From Pseudomonadota bacterium (GTDB lineage Bacteria; Pseudomonadota; Gammaproteobacteria; Burkholderiales; Rhodocyclaceae), in assembly GCA_018241665.1 (NCBI GenBank), contig JAFEDK010000016.1:35061-99060 (forward strand): a DNA stretch of 64,000 bases, written 5' to 3'. Shown piece by piece: positions 30,561-39,330 of the stretch. The notes under the pieces were generated by a model that had not been told where the DNA came from, searched no databases, and saw nothing but the letters and a program-made list of their open reading frames with translations. Within the stretch, counting starts at the first letter, position 1. Each line of letters begins with the position of its first letter. Made by a program: the position numbers and the translations under genes.

Positions 30561-31322
30561 ATGGTCAGCAGCATAGGCAGTAACTACAGTGCCGTTTCGG
30601 CATACACGACACGGGCGCGTCCCGACCCGACCGAGCTGGCGAGCAAACTGTTCTCCAAACTCGACACCAAGGGACAGGGCTACATCCAGGAGAGCGACCT
30701 GGAATCGGCCTTCAGCCAGGTCTATTCGTCCTCATCGTCCGCCACGACGACGAATGCGTCCTCGTCCAGCGAGGCCTCGTCGGATGCCAGCCAGCTCTTT
30801 TCTGCGTTGGACAGCGACGGCAACGGGCAGGTGACGGAGAGCGAGTTTTCGAGCGGCATGCAGCAACTCGCCGAGGCCCTCGACAGCCAGGCCTTCAGCA
30901 GCCGTATGCAGGGGGCCGGCGGCATGCCGCCGCCGCACGGGCATGGCAACGGTGATGGCCAGAACGATAGCGGCTTCACCAAGGACCAGCTCACCAACCA
31001 GCTGCAGGAAATCGGCTCGACGGACAGCAAGCGCTCCAGCCTGATCTCGGATGTCGTCAATAACTTCGACAAGGCTGATGCCGACGGCGACGGCAAGGTG
31101 ACGCGGCAGGAAGCGATGGCGTACGAGCAGTCGCAGAGTTCGACCTCGTCAACGGCCTCCAGCACCACGGCCTCCACTGCCTCTACCACCTCGGGAGTGA
31201 GCTCCGCGAACAACAGCGATGCAGCCTTGATGCACCGGCTGATGGAGCTGATGCGAACTTACGGCGCCAACAGCGCCACCTCGGACGGCAGCAGCGCCAG
31301 CAGTATTGCCGTGTCGGCCTGA
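30561..31322 (+). CDS. EF-hand calcium-binding protein, Ser/Thr-rich
   Basis: The 253-residue protein carries EF-hand-like loops: DTKGQGYIQESDLE (about 36-49), DSDGNGQVTESEF (about 84-96) and DADGDGKVTRQEA (about 172-184). The last two have full Ca-coordinating patterns and the first is degenerate. Long Ser/Thr/Ala linkers separate them, and a Ser/Thr-rich tail follows. It has no obvious signal peptide. Proteins of this build in Xanthomonas (XopAW) and other betaproteobacteria are candidates for export or Ca-sensing, but the role here is unknown. Confidence 0.82.
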   Translation: MVSSIGSNYSAVSAYTTRARPDPTELASKLFSKLDTKGQGYIQESDLESAFSQVYSSSSSATTTNASSSSEASSDASQLFSALDSDGNGQVTESEFSSGMQQLAEALDSQAFSSRMQGAGGMPPPHGHGNGDGQNDSGFTKDQLTNQLQEIGSTDSKRSSLISDVVNNFDKADADGDGKVTRQEAMAYEQSQSSTSSTASSTTASTASTTSGVSSANNSDAALMHRLMELMRTYGANSATSDGSSASSIAVSA

Positions 31323-31437
31323 GCCAAGTCCCGGTGGGGGCTTGTCGGGGCTTCCTGAGGAGGCTTCCAGCGGGGGGGGGCTGAGGAGGCTTCCTGTTGG
31401 GGGGGCTTGTGGGGAGGTGCCTGTGGGGGGGAAGCCT
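31323..31437 (+). repeat. G-rich low-complexity tract with repeated GAGGAGGCTTCC units
   Basis: A stretch of about 115 bp with a run of nine G (31372-31380) and two of seven (31399-31405, 31425-31431), plus shorter G runs. GAGGAGGCTTCC occurs twice. The plus strand, which is the 3' untranslated part of the EF-hand mRNA, could form G-quadruplexes. REPIN copy 4 follows directly. Confidence 0.7.
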
Positions 31438-31504
31438 GTAGGGGCGAATTCATTCGCCCGCGGACTCTGTCGAGCCGGCTGAGGGCGAATGAATTCGCCC
31501 CCAC
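31438..31504 (+). repeat. REPIN-type repeat, copy 4
   Basis: A 67-bp element of standard form with CGCGGA after the left arm. It lies between the convergent EF-hand gene and the cupin gene at 31531. Confidence 0.9.
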
Positions 31505-31530
31505 GGGGCTGAGCCGCGAGGCCCGGGTGA

Positions 31531-32067
31531 TCAGCGCACGTCGAAGTTCGTCGCGGTCGGGGCGAAGCCGCTTTCCTGGTATTCCACGTCGCCGTCCCGC
31601 GCCCACACGTAGTGGGGCTGGTCGGCGGGGGCCAGGTAGACCGCGCCGGCCGGGACGGGCTGGACCCGCGTTTCGTCGAAGATGGTGCCGAAACCCACAT
31701 ACAGGGTGCCGGACAGTACTGTCGTGATCCGGTCGTCCGGATGCACATGCACGCCGATGCGTCCGCCTTGGGCCAGGCGCAGGCGCAGCGCGTAGGGGCC
31801 GGGGTCCGTCTCGGTGCCGATCAGCCAGGCGGCGCGCAGCCCCGGCAGGTTTGGCGGCTCGACCCACGTCGCCTGTGCCGGGACGATGGCCTGGGCCGTC
31901 GGGCCGGCGAGTTCCGGGGCCGCCGGCATCACGATCTCCTCGCTGGGCGAGGTGCCGGACGGGCTGTCATCGGGGGTGTCGGGCCCGCGCTCGGCGCGGG
32001 CGGTTGCGCAGGCCAGGGCTGCGGCAAGGGCCATCAGGGCATAGGCGGGCTGCAGGGTTCTACGCAT
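31531..32067 (-). CDS. Exported cupin-domain protein
   Basis: The 178-residue protein has a signal peptide (about residues 1-25, ending ATARA), a low-complexity linker, and a small cupin domain at about residues 60-165. GGRIGVHVHPDDRITTVLSG carries the two metal-ligand histidines, and the motif ends in ADQPHYVWARDG. A periplasmic location is likely. The substrate is unknown; such proteins can be isomerases, dioxygenases or sensors. Confidence 0.8.
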   Translation of the reverse strand: MRRTLQPAYALMALAAALACATARAERGPDTPDDSPSGTSPSEEIVMPAAPELAGPTAQAIVPAQATWVEPPNLPGLRAAWLIGTETDPGPYALRLRLAQGGRIGVHVHPDDRITTVLSGTLYVGFGTIFDETRVQPVPAGAVYLAPADQPHYVWARDGDVEYQESGFAPTATNFDVR

Positions 32068-32098
32068 CGGCGGAATCCACTCGAAAGGACGGCGCAGC

Positions 32099-32488
32099 TT
32101 ACCAGCGGTCTATCGATCGGGTATCGAATTCAGTGTCGTTGTCCGCGGTCGCGGGGCGATAGGCCACGAAGATCTGTTCCTCGGGGATTCCCGCATGGCG
32201 TGCGATGCCTGCGACAGCTGCCTTCAGCAGGTCTTCCGGAAGGATCGTGCCCATGCCGTCCTCGGTGACCCGCAGTTCGGCCAGCACGGGCCTGGCGTTA
32301 GCGGACATCAGGGCCATCGCCAGGCCGGCAACGGCCGGATGCTGTTCGGCCAGGAAGGTCCAGCTTACCGAGACCTGCTCCGGAGCCAGGCTGGCGGCGT
32401 GGGCCAGTTCGAGGCGGATCGCGTCGAGCAGCGGTCCGGTGTCCCGCCCATCCTGGAAGGCTCGGGAACGGATATGCAGAAAGGGCAT
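32099..32488 (-). CDS. Tautomerase-superfamily protein
   Basis: The 129-residue protein begins Met-Pro, leaving the catalytic N-terminal proline of the tautomerase superfamily after Met removal (MPFLHIRSRAF). It is larger than 4-oxalocrotonate tautomerase (about 62 residues). The end of the sequence (IPEEQIFVAYRPA) is like other two-repeat family members. The reaction is unknown. It is encoded next to miaA, with 53 bp separating them on the same strand, which does not suggest a shared pathway. Confidence 0.7.
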   Translation of the reverse strand: MPFLHIRSRAFQDGRDTGPLLDAIRLELAHAASLAPEQVSVSWTFLAEQHPAVAGLAMALMSANARPVLAELRVTEDGMGTILPEDLLKAAVAGIARHAGIPEEQIFVAYRPATADNDTEFDTRSIDRW

Positions 32489-32541
32489 GGCGGGACTCCC
32501 GGAGCGTCGATGGCCCTAGTATCCGTGCATTCGGGCGGCGC

Positions 32542-33495
32542 TCACAAGGCCTGTTCGACCAGCGCGCAGACCTGTCTTTCCAGGTCGTCGGCGAGACAGT
32601 CGATTTCCACCAGGTCGCCCCAGTTCTCGCGGAAGTTGCGCTGCCAGGTGATCTGCCGCTTGGCGAGCTGGCGGGTGGCGAAGATGCCCTTGTCGCGCAT
32701 CGTCGGCAGGTCGATGTAGCCGTCGAGATATTCCAGCGCCTGGCGGTAGCCGACGCAGCGCATCGACGGCAGGCCGGGGTCCAGCCGGTAGTGCTTGCGC
32801 AGCGCGACGACTTCATCGACGAAGCCGGCCAGCAGCATGGTGTCGAAGCGGCGCGCGATGCGGGCGTGCAGCACGGCCCGGTCGCTGGGCGTCAATGCGA
32901 GCGGGATGTAGCGGTGGCTGTCGGTCTGCTCTTCCCGGCGGGCGTAGCTGGCGGCCAGCGGCTGGCCGGTGAGGCGGACGATCTCCAGCGCGCGCTGGAT
33001 ACGCTGGGCGTCGTTGGGTTCGAGGCGGGCGGCGGCGTCCGGGTCCAGCCGGGCCAGCTCGGCGTGCAGCGCCGGCCAGCCGTCGCGGGCGGCGGCGTCC
33101 TCGATCTCCCGGCGCAGTCCGGCGTCGGCCTCAGGCAGGTCCGACAGGCCTTCGCGCAGCGCCTTGTAATACAGCATGGTGCCGCCGACCAGCAGCGGGA
33201 TGCGGCCACGGGCGGTGATCTCGCCCATCAGGCGGCGCGCGTCCTCGCAGAAACGGGCGGCGGAGTAGGCTTCCTCGGGGCTGACGATGTCGATCAGGTG
33301 GTGCGGGCAGACGGCTTGCTCTTCCCGGCTGGGCTTGGCGGTGCCGATGTCCATGTCGCGGTACACCAGGGCCGAATCGACGCTGACGATTTCCACCGGC
33401 AGCCGCTGGGCGAGGGACAGCGCGCAGGCGGTCTTGCCGCTGGCGGTGGGGCCCATCAGCAGGATGGCGGGCGGGAGAGGCTGTGTTTGGGGCAT
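32542..33495 (-). CDS. miaA: tRNA dimethylallyltransferase
   Basis: The 317-residue enzyme adds a dimethylallyl group to A37 of tRNAs reading UNN codons. The P-loop [12 protein letters not shown] is at residues 15-26, followed by the [17 protein letters not shown] substrate loop. The [13 protein letters not shown] motif and the [14 protein letters not shown] region are also present. Length and motifs are normal. It is divergent from the TraB/GumN gene, with 53 bp between starts. hfq is not adjacent. Confidence 0.95.
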   Translation of the reverse strand: MPQTQPLPPAILLMGPTASGKTACALSLAQRLPVEIVSVDSALVYRDMDIGTAKPSREEQAVCPHHLIDIVSPEEAYSAARFCEDARRLMGEITARGRIPLLVGGTMLYYKALREGLSDLPEADAGLRREIEDAAARDGWPALHAELARLDPDAAARLEPNDAQRIQRALEIVRLTGQPLAASYARREEQTDSHRYIPLALTPSDRAVLHARIARRFDTMLLAGFVDEVVALRKHYRLDPGLPSMRCVGYRQALEYLDGYIDLPTMRDKGIFATRQLAKRQITWQRNFRENWGDLVEIDCLADDLERQVCALVEQAL

Positions 33496-33548
33496 GATGC
33501 GCCTTTTCGATGGACGCGCATTGTAGCGGGTGGGATGTGGGCGTGAGG

Positions 33549-34445
33549 ATGGGGATGAGATGGTGGCGGCAGGCCTGGCTGCTGCTGGGCCTGCTGGTGC
33601 TGGCCGGCAGCGCGCTGGCGAAGGGGCCGCTGTACCTGTGGGAACTCAGCGACGAACAAGGCCGGCCGCGGGCCTGGCTGTACGGCACGATCCATGTCTG
33701 CGACGCGGGCTGCTTCCCGCTGCCCACCCGGGTCAGGACTGCGCTGGCGGAGGCGGACAGCCTCGGGCTGGAGCTGGACCCGGAGGACCCGGCGCTGTCC
33801 CCGCGCTTGCTGCAGGCCAGTCTGTTGCCGGCCGGGCGGCGCCTCGACGACATGCTGTCGCCCGAGTTGCGCATCCGGCTCGCCCGGGCGCTGACCCGCG
33901 TCGGCTTGTCAGCGGAGGCCGTGCAGCGCATGCAGCCGTGGATGGTTGGCACCTTGCTGACGCTGCAGGCCGCCCAGCGTGCCGGCCTGGGGACCAGCCA
34001 GGGCGTCGACCTGTGGCTGGCGCGCACTGCGCGGGCGCGCGGCCAGGCCGTGTGGGCGCTGGAGACCGTCGATCGGCAGGTTTCTGCAATGGGGGCGGGC
34101 GGGGACTCCGCCCAGGTGGCCAGCCTGGCCGAAGTCGTCGGCCTGATCGAACGGGATGAAGCGGAGCCCTATTTCCGCCGACTGCTGATGGCCTGGCGGC
34201 GTGGCGACAGCCTTGCGGTGGACCGCATGTTGCGCGAGGAGGCCAGCGTCGAAGCCATGACACCGATGCTCGCCGACCTGCTCGACAGCCGCAACCGGGA
34301 AATGGTCGAGGCCATCGTGGCGCGCCTGCGGAGCGGCCGGCGGCCCTTCATCGCCGTTGGCGCAGGGCATTTCGGCGGTCCGAAGGGGCTGCTGGCGATG
34401 CTCGTCGAAAAGGGTTTCCGTGTCCGCCAGGTGAGCGACGAGTGA
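33549..34445 (+). CDS. TraB/GumN family protein, secreted
   Basis: The product is about 298 residues from the ATG at 33549. It has a signal sequence (about 1-25, ending GSALA) and a TraB/GumN domain recognised by [20 protein letters not shown] near the start and [18 protein letters not shown] near the end. Those GxxH motifs suggest a metal-dependent hydrolase fold (Tiki-like), but the function is not established. It overlaps the amidase gene at 34442 by 4 bp. Confidence 0.85.
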   Translation: MGMRWWRQAWLLLGLLVLAGSALAKGPLYLWELSDEQGRPRAWLYGTIHVCDAGCFPLPTRVRTALAEADSLGLELDPEDPALSPRLLQASLLPAGRRLDDMLSPELRIRLARALTRVGLSAEAVQRMQPWMVGTLLTLQAAQRAGLGTSQGVDLWLARTARARGQAVWALETVDRQVSAMGAGGDSAQVASLAEVVGLIERDEAEPYFRRLLMAWRRGDSLAVDRMLREEASVEAMTPMLADLLDSRNREMVEAIVARLRSGRRPFIAVGAGHFGGPKGLLAMLVEKGFRVRQVSDE

Positions 34446-35155
34446 TACGCCGGCTGCTGCCCTCGTTGCTCACTGCACTGGCGGGCGTCGCACAAGCAGT
34501 ACCCGTCGCCGTGGATGTCGGCCATTACCTGGAGCGCCCCGGTGCGACCAGCGCCTACGGCATTGCCGAGTTCGAGTACAACCAGTCCCTTTCGGCAGTG
34601 CTGGCGGCGAGACTGGCGATGGACCATGTGCCGGTGCGCCTGATCGGCTGGCGCGGCGAGATGGCCGAGCTGCGCGAGCGGCCGCGCCAGGCAGAGGCGG
34701 CGGGGGCGGGCTTCTTCCTGTCGATCCACCATGATTCGGTGCAGGAGAGCCAGCTGGCGCCGTGGCAGTGGCGCGGCCGGGTGATGCGCCATGCGGACGG
34801 CTTCGCCGGCTTCTCGCTGTACGTGTCGCGCCTCAATCCGCGCCTGGAGCAAAGCCTGGCCTGCGCCCGTGCCATGGGTGCGGCCCTGCGTGAGGCAGGC
34901 CTGCCCATTGCAACCCACCATGCAGCGACGGCATCCGGCAGCGGTGGACTGGAATGGGCTGACGAGGCGCAGGGCGTGTATTACTACGACAACCTGGTGG
35001 TGCTGAAGACGGCAAACGTGCCGGCGGTGCTGCTGGAGGCCGGCGTCATCGTCAATCGCGATGAGGAGCGCCAGCTGGCAGGCGCCGAACGGCGGACCTT
35101 GACGGCGGCTGCCGTTGCACGCGGCCTGCGGAACTGTGGAGTCATCAGGCGATGA
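34442..35155 (+). CDS. N-acetylmuramoyl-L-alanine amidase (Amidase_3)
   Basis: From a GTG start at 34442 the product has 237 residues and a signal peptide (about 1-20, ending GVAQA). Zinc-amidase motifs are seen: DVGHYLERPG (first His), FEYNQSL (Glu), SIHHDS (second His) and LLEAGVIVN (second Glu). It should cleave peptide stems from peptidoglycan in the periplasm. Unlike AmiC it has no AMIN domain. Its start overlaps the TraB gene (GTGA), suggesting co-expression. Confidence 0.88.
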   Translation: MIRRLLPSLLTALAGVAQAVPVAVDVGHYLERPGATSAYGIAEFEYNQSLSAVLAARLAMDHVPVRLIGWRGEMAELRERPRQAEAAGAGFFLSIHHDSVQESQLAPWQWRGRVMRHADGFAGFSLYVSRLNPRLEQSLACARAMGAALREAGLPIATHHAATASGSGGLEWADEAQGVYYYDNLVVLKTANVPAVLLEAGVIVNRDEERQLAGAERRTLTAAAVARGLRNCGVIRR

Positions 35156-35227
35156 CCGGCAGGCGCCGATAGGCCACAATGTTGGAGAGCTGTGGCGGTG
35201 GAAGGTCACCTGTAGGCTTGCCGGCTT

Positions 35228-35294
35228 GCAGGGGCGAATTCATTCGCCCGCGGAGGTGGATGAGTCCATGAAGGGCGAATGAATTCGCCCCTAC
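35228..35294 (+). repeat. REPIN-type repeat, copy 5
   Basis: A standard 67-bp element with CGCGGA after the left arm, 73 bp after the amidase stop and well ahead of the EI24 gene. The rest of the 259-bp gap shows no gene. Confidence 0.9.
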
Positions 35295-35414
35295 AGTCCC
35301 AAACTCTAGGGTCTAAGCTGCTCCAGAGCAAAGGGAAATGCTGCTTCCAACGCGATGAAGACAGGTCGCTACCGCGCTGCGAAACCCCACGATTGAAGGA
35401 ATGAACCCGAGAGC

Positions 35415-36158
35415 ATGAAATCCGTCCTGTTGTCCTATTTCTCCGCGCTGCGCAGTCTCAGCAGGCCGGGCGTACTGTGGCATCTGCTGTGGCCGACCCT
35501 CGCGGCGGCGGCCCTGTGGACGACCACCCTGATCCTCAGCTGGGGCAGCATGGTGGCCCTGGGTACCGAGATGATCACCGGCCTGCCATTGGTCGGCTCC
35601 TGGCTGGCTGGCTCGGAGATGGCGCTGCTGGTGGCCTTGTTCATGTTCAAGCTGAGCTTGCTGCTGCTCGCGCTGCCCATCATCTACGTGACCGCCGCAA
35701 CGCTGGTCGCGGCGGTGGCGCTGCCGCTGATGACCGAGAGAGTGGCCGAGAGCGATTACGCCGACCTGGCGCGTCGCGCCGGCGGCAGCCAGGTCGGCAG
35801 CGTGTGGAACGCGCTGACTTCGGTGCTGCAGTTCCTCGTGCTGCTGGTCCTCAGCCTGCCCCTGTGGCTGATCCCCGGCGTCGGGCTGGTGATCTCCCTG
35901 CTGCTCACCGCGTGGCTCAATCAGCGGGCCTTCCGCTACGATGCGCTGATGGCCCACGCCGACAAGTTCGAGATGAAGGACCTGCCGCGCCGTGAGGCCA
36001 GCAGCCTGTTCGGCGTCGGCCTGGTGGGCGCGGTCATGGCCCATGTGCCGGTCCTCAACCTGTTTGCGCCGGCCCTGGCAGGGCTGGCCTTTGTCCATTA
36101 CCTGTTGTCGGCCCTGCGGGTGTCGCGGCAGAACGAGAACATCATCGAGGTGCAGTGA
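35415..36158 (+). CDS. EI24/CysZ-like integral membrane protein
   Basis: The 247-residue protein has about four to five transmembrane helices and the EI24 (etoposide-induced) signature, such as LWGSM-VALGTEMITGLPL and a QRAFRYDALMAHADKF end. Its bacterial relatives include the sulfate permease CysZ, but that activity cannot be claimed here. It lies directly ahead of the molybdopterin-binding-type gene, whose ATG begins one base after its stop. Confidence 0.8.
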   Translation: MKSVLLSYFSALRSLSRPGVLWHLLWPTLAAAALWTTTLILSWGSMVALGTEMITGLPLVGSWLAGSEMALLVALFMFKLSLLLLALPIIYVTAATLVAAVALPLMTERVAESDYADLARRAGGSQVGSVWNALTSVLQFLVLLVLSLPLWLIPGVGLVISLLLTAWLNQRAFRYDALMAHADKFEMKDLPRREASSLFGVGLVGAVMAHVPVLNLFAPALAGLAFVHYLLSALRVSRQNENIIEVQ

Positions 36159-36932
36159 ATGACTCAAGCAGCCCAGCCGGCCTTCGGCGCCATCATCATC
36201 GGCGATGAACTCCTGTCCGGCCGCCGGGAAGACAAGCACCTGGCCAAGGTGCTGGAACTCCTCAAGGCCCGTGGCCTGCGTCTGGCGTCGGTGCGCTACG
36301 TCGGCGACGAACGCCCGCGCCTGGTCCAGACCCTGAAGGAGAGTTTCGCCAGCGACGACATCGTGTTCAGCTTCGGGGGCATCGGTGCCACGCCGGACGA
36401 CCATACCCGCCAGGCGGCCGCCGAAGCCCTTGGGCTGCCACTGGCGCTGCATCCGGAGGCCGAGGCGGAGATCCGTGCCCGCTTCGGTGACGAGACCACC
36501 CCGCAGCGCCTGCAGATGGGCGTCTATCCGGAAGGCAGCGAGATCATCCCGAATCCCTACAACCGGATTCCCGGTTTTTCGATCCGCAAGCACTTCTTCG
36601 TGCCGGGCTTTCCGATCATGGCCTGGCCGATGGTCGAGTGGGTGCTCGACACGCACTTCAAGCACCTGCACCACCAGGCCGACTATGTGGAGCGCTCGGT
36701 GATCGTGTGGGATGCGATGGAAGGCAAGCTGATCGACCTGATGGAGCGGATCACCCTCGAATTTCCCGATGCGACCCTGTTCAGCCTGCCCAGCGTGGGG
36801 GGCGAGAGTGGGCGCCGCCATATCGAGCTCGGCATGAAAGGGCCGATTGCCCGCGTGGACGAGGCGATGGCGCTGATCACTGCCGAAATCGAGCGGCGCG
36901 GCTACAGCTGGGAGCCGCCCGCCGCGGGCTGA
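36159..36932 (+). CDS. Molybdopterin-binding domain protein (CinA N-terminal type)
   Basis: The 257-residue protein has a MoaB/Mog-like fold. IIIGDELLSGRREDKHLAKV is at residues 11-30 and FGGIGATPDDHTRQ at about 72-85, as in the N-terminal domain of CinA. It lacks the nicotinamide-amidase domain of full CinA. It has no signal peptide. The actual substrate is unknown. It directly follows the EI24 gene and precedes a small membrane protein. Confidence 0.85.
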   Translation: MTQAAQPAFGAIIIGDELLSGRREDKHLAKVLELLKARGLRLASVRYVGDERPRLVQTLKESFASDDIVFSFGGIGATPDDHTRQAAAEALGLPLALHPEAEAEIRARFGDETTPQRLQMGVYPEGSEIIPNPYNRIPGFSIRKHFFVPGFPIMAWPMVEWVLDTHFKHLHHQADYVERSVIVWDAMEGKLIDLMERITLEFPDATLFSLPSVGGESGRRHIELGMKGPIARVDEAMALITAEIERRGYSWEPPAAG

Positions 36933-36941
36933 GGCGAGCCG

Positions 36942-37319
36942 GTGAGCGCCCCGTCCCGTTACCGGGATTTTCCGGGCCGGCGCTGGCTCGGCGTGGCGCT
37001 GCGTGCGGCGCATCTGGCCGGCGTGGTCGGCGTCGGGGCCGGGCTGCTGGGCGGGGGCGCGGCGGATCCGCATTTTTCCGTGCTGCTGGTGCTGTCCGGC
37101 CTGGGTATGGCGGCCCTCGATGCGTGGTCCAATCCGCGCTGGCTGGCGGAGCCGGCCGGGCTGTCCCTGCTCGTCAAGTTTGCGCTGCTTGGCTGGTTCC
37201 TGGCCGACGAGGTGCGGCGCCCGCAGCTGTTCTGGATCATCCTGGTCTTCTCGGTCGTCTTCGCTCACGCGCCGGCGAGCTTCCGCCATCGGGGCAGGAG
37301 CCGGCGACACCCTGAGTAG
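36942..37319 (+). CDS. Small membrane protein of unknown function
   Basis: The 125-residue protein uses a GTG start at 36942, 9 bp after the preceding stop. It has about four hydrophobic helices: a LAGVVGVGAGLLGGG region, a FSVLLVLSGLGMAALDAWS region, LSLLVKFALLGWFLADEV, and LFWIILVFSVVFAHAP. It ends in a basic tail. I do not recognise a named family. It is probably in one transcript with the two genes before it. Confidence 0.7.
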   Translation: MSAPSRYRDFPGRRWLGVALRAAHLAGVVGVGAGLLGGGAADPHFSVLLVLSGLGMAALDAWSNPRWLAEPAGLSLLVKFALLGWFLADEVRRPQLFWIILVFSVVFAHAPASFRHRGRSRRHPE

Positions 37320-37397
37320 CTGTGACTTATGTCACGTAGTTGAAGCCTTCATACCGTATGCTCGGTGCCGATGTGGTTGCAGGCAGGGGAATGCGAG

Positions 37398-37922
37398 ATG
37401 AATGACGAGTGGGTTCTGGAGAAGACGGCGGCGGGACTTGCGGAAATCGCCAACCGCAGCCGCCGGGTGCCGAACCGTCTGAGGACCGTGCTGATCTTGG
37501 TGGATGGCCGCAACAGCGTCGGCGAGCTGTGCGCTTCGGCGGCAGCCTTGGGCAACATCCGCGAGGCGCTGGCCGAGCTGCGCGAGCTGGGGCTGATCGC
37601 GCCGCAGGATGGGGGATTGCCGCCGGCCAGCCGGGCGTCGGTGCCGCCGGCTGCGCGCCTGCAAGGGCCTCTGACGCGGCCCGAACCCCAAGCCGGACGC
37701 CGCCGCTCGCTGGCGTTGGCGCGCCTCTACCTGCTCAACGCGATGGAGCAGAGCCTGCGCCAGGCCGACCTGCCGGTGCGCGAGCGCCTGCGCAATTGCA
37801 CGACGCGGGCCGACCTGCTCGACGCCTTCGAGCTGTGCCGCGAGATTGCCGCCGAAGTGGGCGTCGCCCACATCGACACCATCGAGGCCCAGTTCCTCGG
37901 CATGCTGCCCGACGAGGGCTGA
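37398..37922 (+). CDS. Hypothetical cytoplasmic protein with a possible winged-helix-like N-terminus
   Basis: The 174-residue protein has no signal peptide. The N-terminal part (WVLEKTAAGLAEIANRSRRV, then VDGRNSVGEL) resembles a helix-turn-helix-like regulatory module seen in uncharacterised betaproteobacterial proteins. The central part is Pro/Arg-rich (about 80-110), and the end is helical. I do not recognise a function. The frame opens further upstream to 37365, but the ATG at 37398 is nearest to the purine-rich AGGGGAATGCGAG sequence. Confidence 0.6.
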   Translation: MNDEWVLEKTAAGLAEIANRSRRVPNRLRTVLILVDGRNSVGELCASAAALGNIREALAELRELGLIAPQDGGLPPASRASVPPAARLQGPLTRPEPQAGRRRSLALARLYLLNAMEQSLRQADLPVRERLRNCTTRADLLDAFELCREIAAEVGVAHIDTIEAQFLGMLPDEG

Positions 37923-37938
37923 GCCCCGTCGCCGGCCC

Positions 37939-38122
37939 TTGCGTTCCGCAGCGGCTGCTTCTATATTTCGAGTGTCCCAAAGGGGAGTAGCTCCACGTCG
38001 GTGGGCCGTCAATACGGAGAATGCCGTGCGAACCCGCCGTGCCATGCACGGCGCCGCGGCTGATCTCCCGGCTACCGGGCAGTCGTTCGAGAATCAAGGG
38101 CGACTGTGAGCAAGACCTTTGC
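37939..38122 (+). promoter_or_regulatory. Promoter and yybP-ykoY manganese riboswitch aptamer
   Basis: A promoter with -35 TTGCGT (37939-37944), a 17-bp gap and -10 TATATT (37962-37967) is followed by the aptamer at about 37978-38122. Hallmarks of yybP-ykoY are seen: AAAGGGGAGTAGC at the 5' side, CGTCAATACGG in the middle, GGCTACCGGGCAG, and GAGCAAGACCTTTG at the 3' side. The 5' AAAGG can pair with the 3' CCTTT to close the aptamer. This class responds to Mn2+ and regulates TerC/Alx and Mn exporters. TerC is the gene directly downstream. Confidence 0.88.
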
Positions 38123-38178
38123 CGCGATGGCAAAGTGTCTTTCGGCAAAACCGGCTCCCCCGCCGGACCAAGCTCATT

Positions 38179-38213
38179 GGCCTTTCGTCATCGCCGGACG
38201 AAAGGCCTTTTTT
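38179..38213 (+). terminator. Intrinsic terminator in the terC leader (riboswitch expression platform)
   Basis: An 11-bp perfect stem, GGCCTTTCGTC/GACGAAAGGCC, with a 7-base loop is followed by TTTTTT, between the aptamer and the terC ATG at 38241. The segment just before it, CTTTGCC-GCGAT-GGCAAAG, can pair with the 3' side of the aptamer stem, suggesting how ligand binding alters the folding of the leader. Confidence 0.8.
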
Positions 38214-38240
38214 GTTTGGTTCCGTTTTGGGAGATTTCAC

Positions 38241-39218
38241 ATGGAAAGCATTGGTACCTGGTGGATGTGGGCGGGCTTCGCGGCCGTTGTTCTGGTGATG
38301 CTGGCCATCGACCTGCTGGTGGTCGGTGGCGGCAAGGAACACAAGGTGTCCCTGAAGGAGGCCGGCCTGTGGTCGGTAGTATGGGTCAGCGTTGCGCTGT
38401 TGTTTGCCGGCGCGCTGTGGTGGTATCTGGACGGCACCGCCGGGCGCGAGGTGGCCAACGCAAGGGCGCTGGAGTTCGTCACCGGCTACCTGATCGAGAA
38501 GGCGCTGGCCGTCGACAACGTGTTCGTGTGGCTGATGCTGTTCTCCTTCTTCGCGGTGCCGCCGGCGCTGCAGAAACGGGTGCTGCTGTACGGCGTGATC
38601 GGCGCGATCGTGCTGCGCACGCTGATGATCTTTGCCGGTGCCTGGCTGATCGCCCAGTTCAGCTGGTTGCTCTACGTGTTCGGCGCCTTCCTGCTGCTGA
38701 CCGGCGTGAAGATGTTCGTTAGCGCCGAGCATGAGACCGACCTCAACCGGAACCCGGTGGTGCGCTGGCTGCGTGGCCACATGAAGATCAGCACCGAGTT
38801 CCACGGCCAGCGTTTCTTCGTGCAGCGGGAGGAGGGCGGCCGTCTGGTCCGCTATGCGACGCCGCTGTTCCTGGCGCTGGTGCTGGTGGAGGCGTCCGAC
38901 GTGATCTTCGCGGTGGATTCGATCCCGGCGATCTTCGCGATCACCACCGACCCCTTCATCGTGCTGACCTCCAACATCTTTGCGATCCTCGGCCTGCGCG
39001 CGATGTACTTCCTGCTTGCCGACTTTGCCCAGCGCTTCTCGCTGCTCAAGTTCGGCCTGGCGGCGGTGCTGGTCTTCATCGGCGGCAAGATGCTGCTGAT
39101 GGACCTGGTGCATGTGCCGGTGGGCCTGTCCCTCGGTGTGGTGGCCGTGCTGATTGGCTCCTCCGTGTGGCTGTCCCTGCGCAAGGAGCGCCTGGAGGCG
39201 GTGCAGGCTGAGAGGTGA
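38241..39218 (+). CDS. TerC family membrane protein (Alx-like)
   Basis: The 325-residue protein has about eight or nine membrane helices and TerC hallmarks such as [39 protein letters not shown] and [13 protein letters not shown]. Acidic residues in the helices are typical of Mn2+ handling. The gene is under the leader riboswitch. E. coli Alx is a comparable Mn2+ exporter with the same riboswitch, so Mn homeostasis is the best hypothesis. The longer open frame from 38106 runs through the riboswitch and terminator, so the ATG at 38241 is the start. Confidence 0.9.
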   Translation: MESIGTWWMWAGFAAVVLVMLAIDLLVVGGGKEHKVSLKEAGLWSVVWVSVALLFAGALWWYLDGTAGREVANARALEFVTGYLIEKALAVDNVFVWLMLFSFFAVPPALQKRVLLYGVIGAIVLRTLMIFAGAWLIAQFSWLLYVFGAFLLLTGVKMFVSAEHETDLNRNPVVRWLRGHMKISTEFHGQRFFVQREEGGRLVRYATPLFLALVLVEASDVIFAVDSIPAIFAITTDPFIVLTSNIFAILGLRAMYFLLADFAQRFSLLKFGLAAVLVFIGGKMLLMDLVHVPVGLSLGVVAVLIGSSVWLSLRKERLEAVQAER

Positions 39219-39275
39219 GTGCCCCCAGGGCCGAGCTGTGCCCGGCCCGACGTTTCCTTGAGAGGGTGGACGCCG

Positions 39276-39301
39276 CCCGGCAGGACGGGCATCCTGCCGG
39301 G
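39276..39301 (+). terminator. Probable terminator hairpin between terC and the GNAT gene
   Basis: A 10-bp perfect stem, CCCGGCAGGA/TCCTGCCGGG, has a 6-base loop and a short CTTTCC tail. The T-tract is short, so termination may be weak or partial. Confidence 0.45.
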
Positions 39302-39330
39302 CTTTCCCGCCTGCCTGGAGAACCTGCCGC

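Noticed and set aside
35313-37310. Open frame of 665 codons on the minus strand
   Set aside because: It covers three plus-strand genes with good ribosome sites and motifs, and itself has none.
38106-38240. GTG start of TerC at 38106 giving a 370-residue protein
   Set aside because: The extra part is the riboswitch 3' side and the terminator; the ATG at 38241 matches the family N-terminus.
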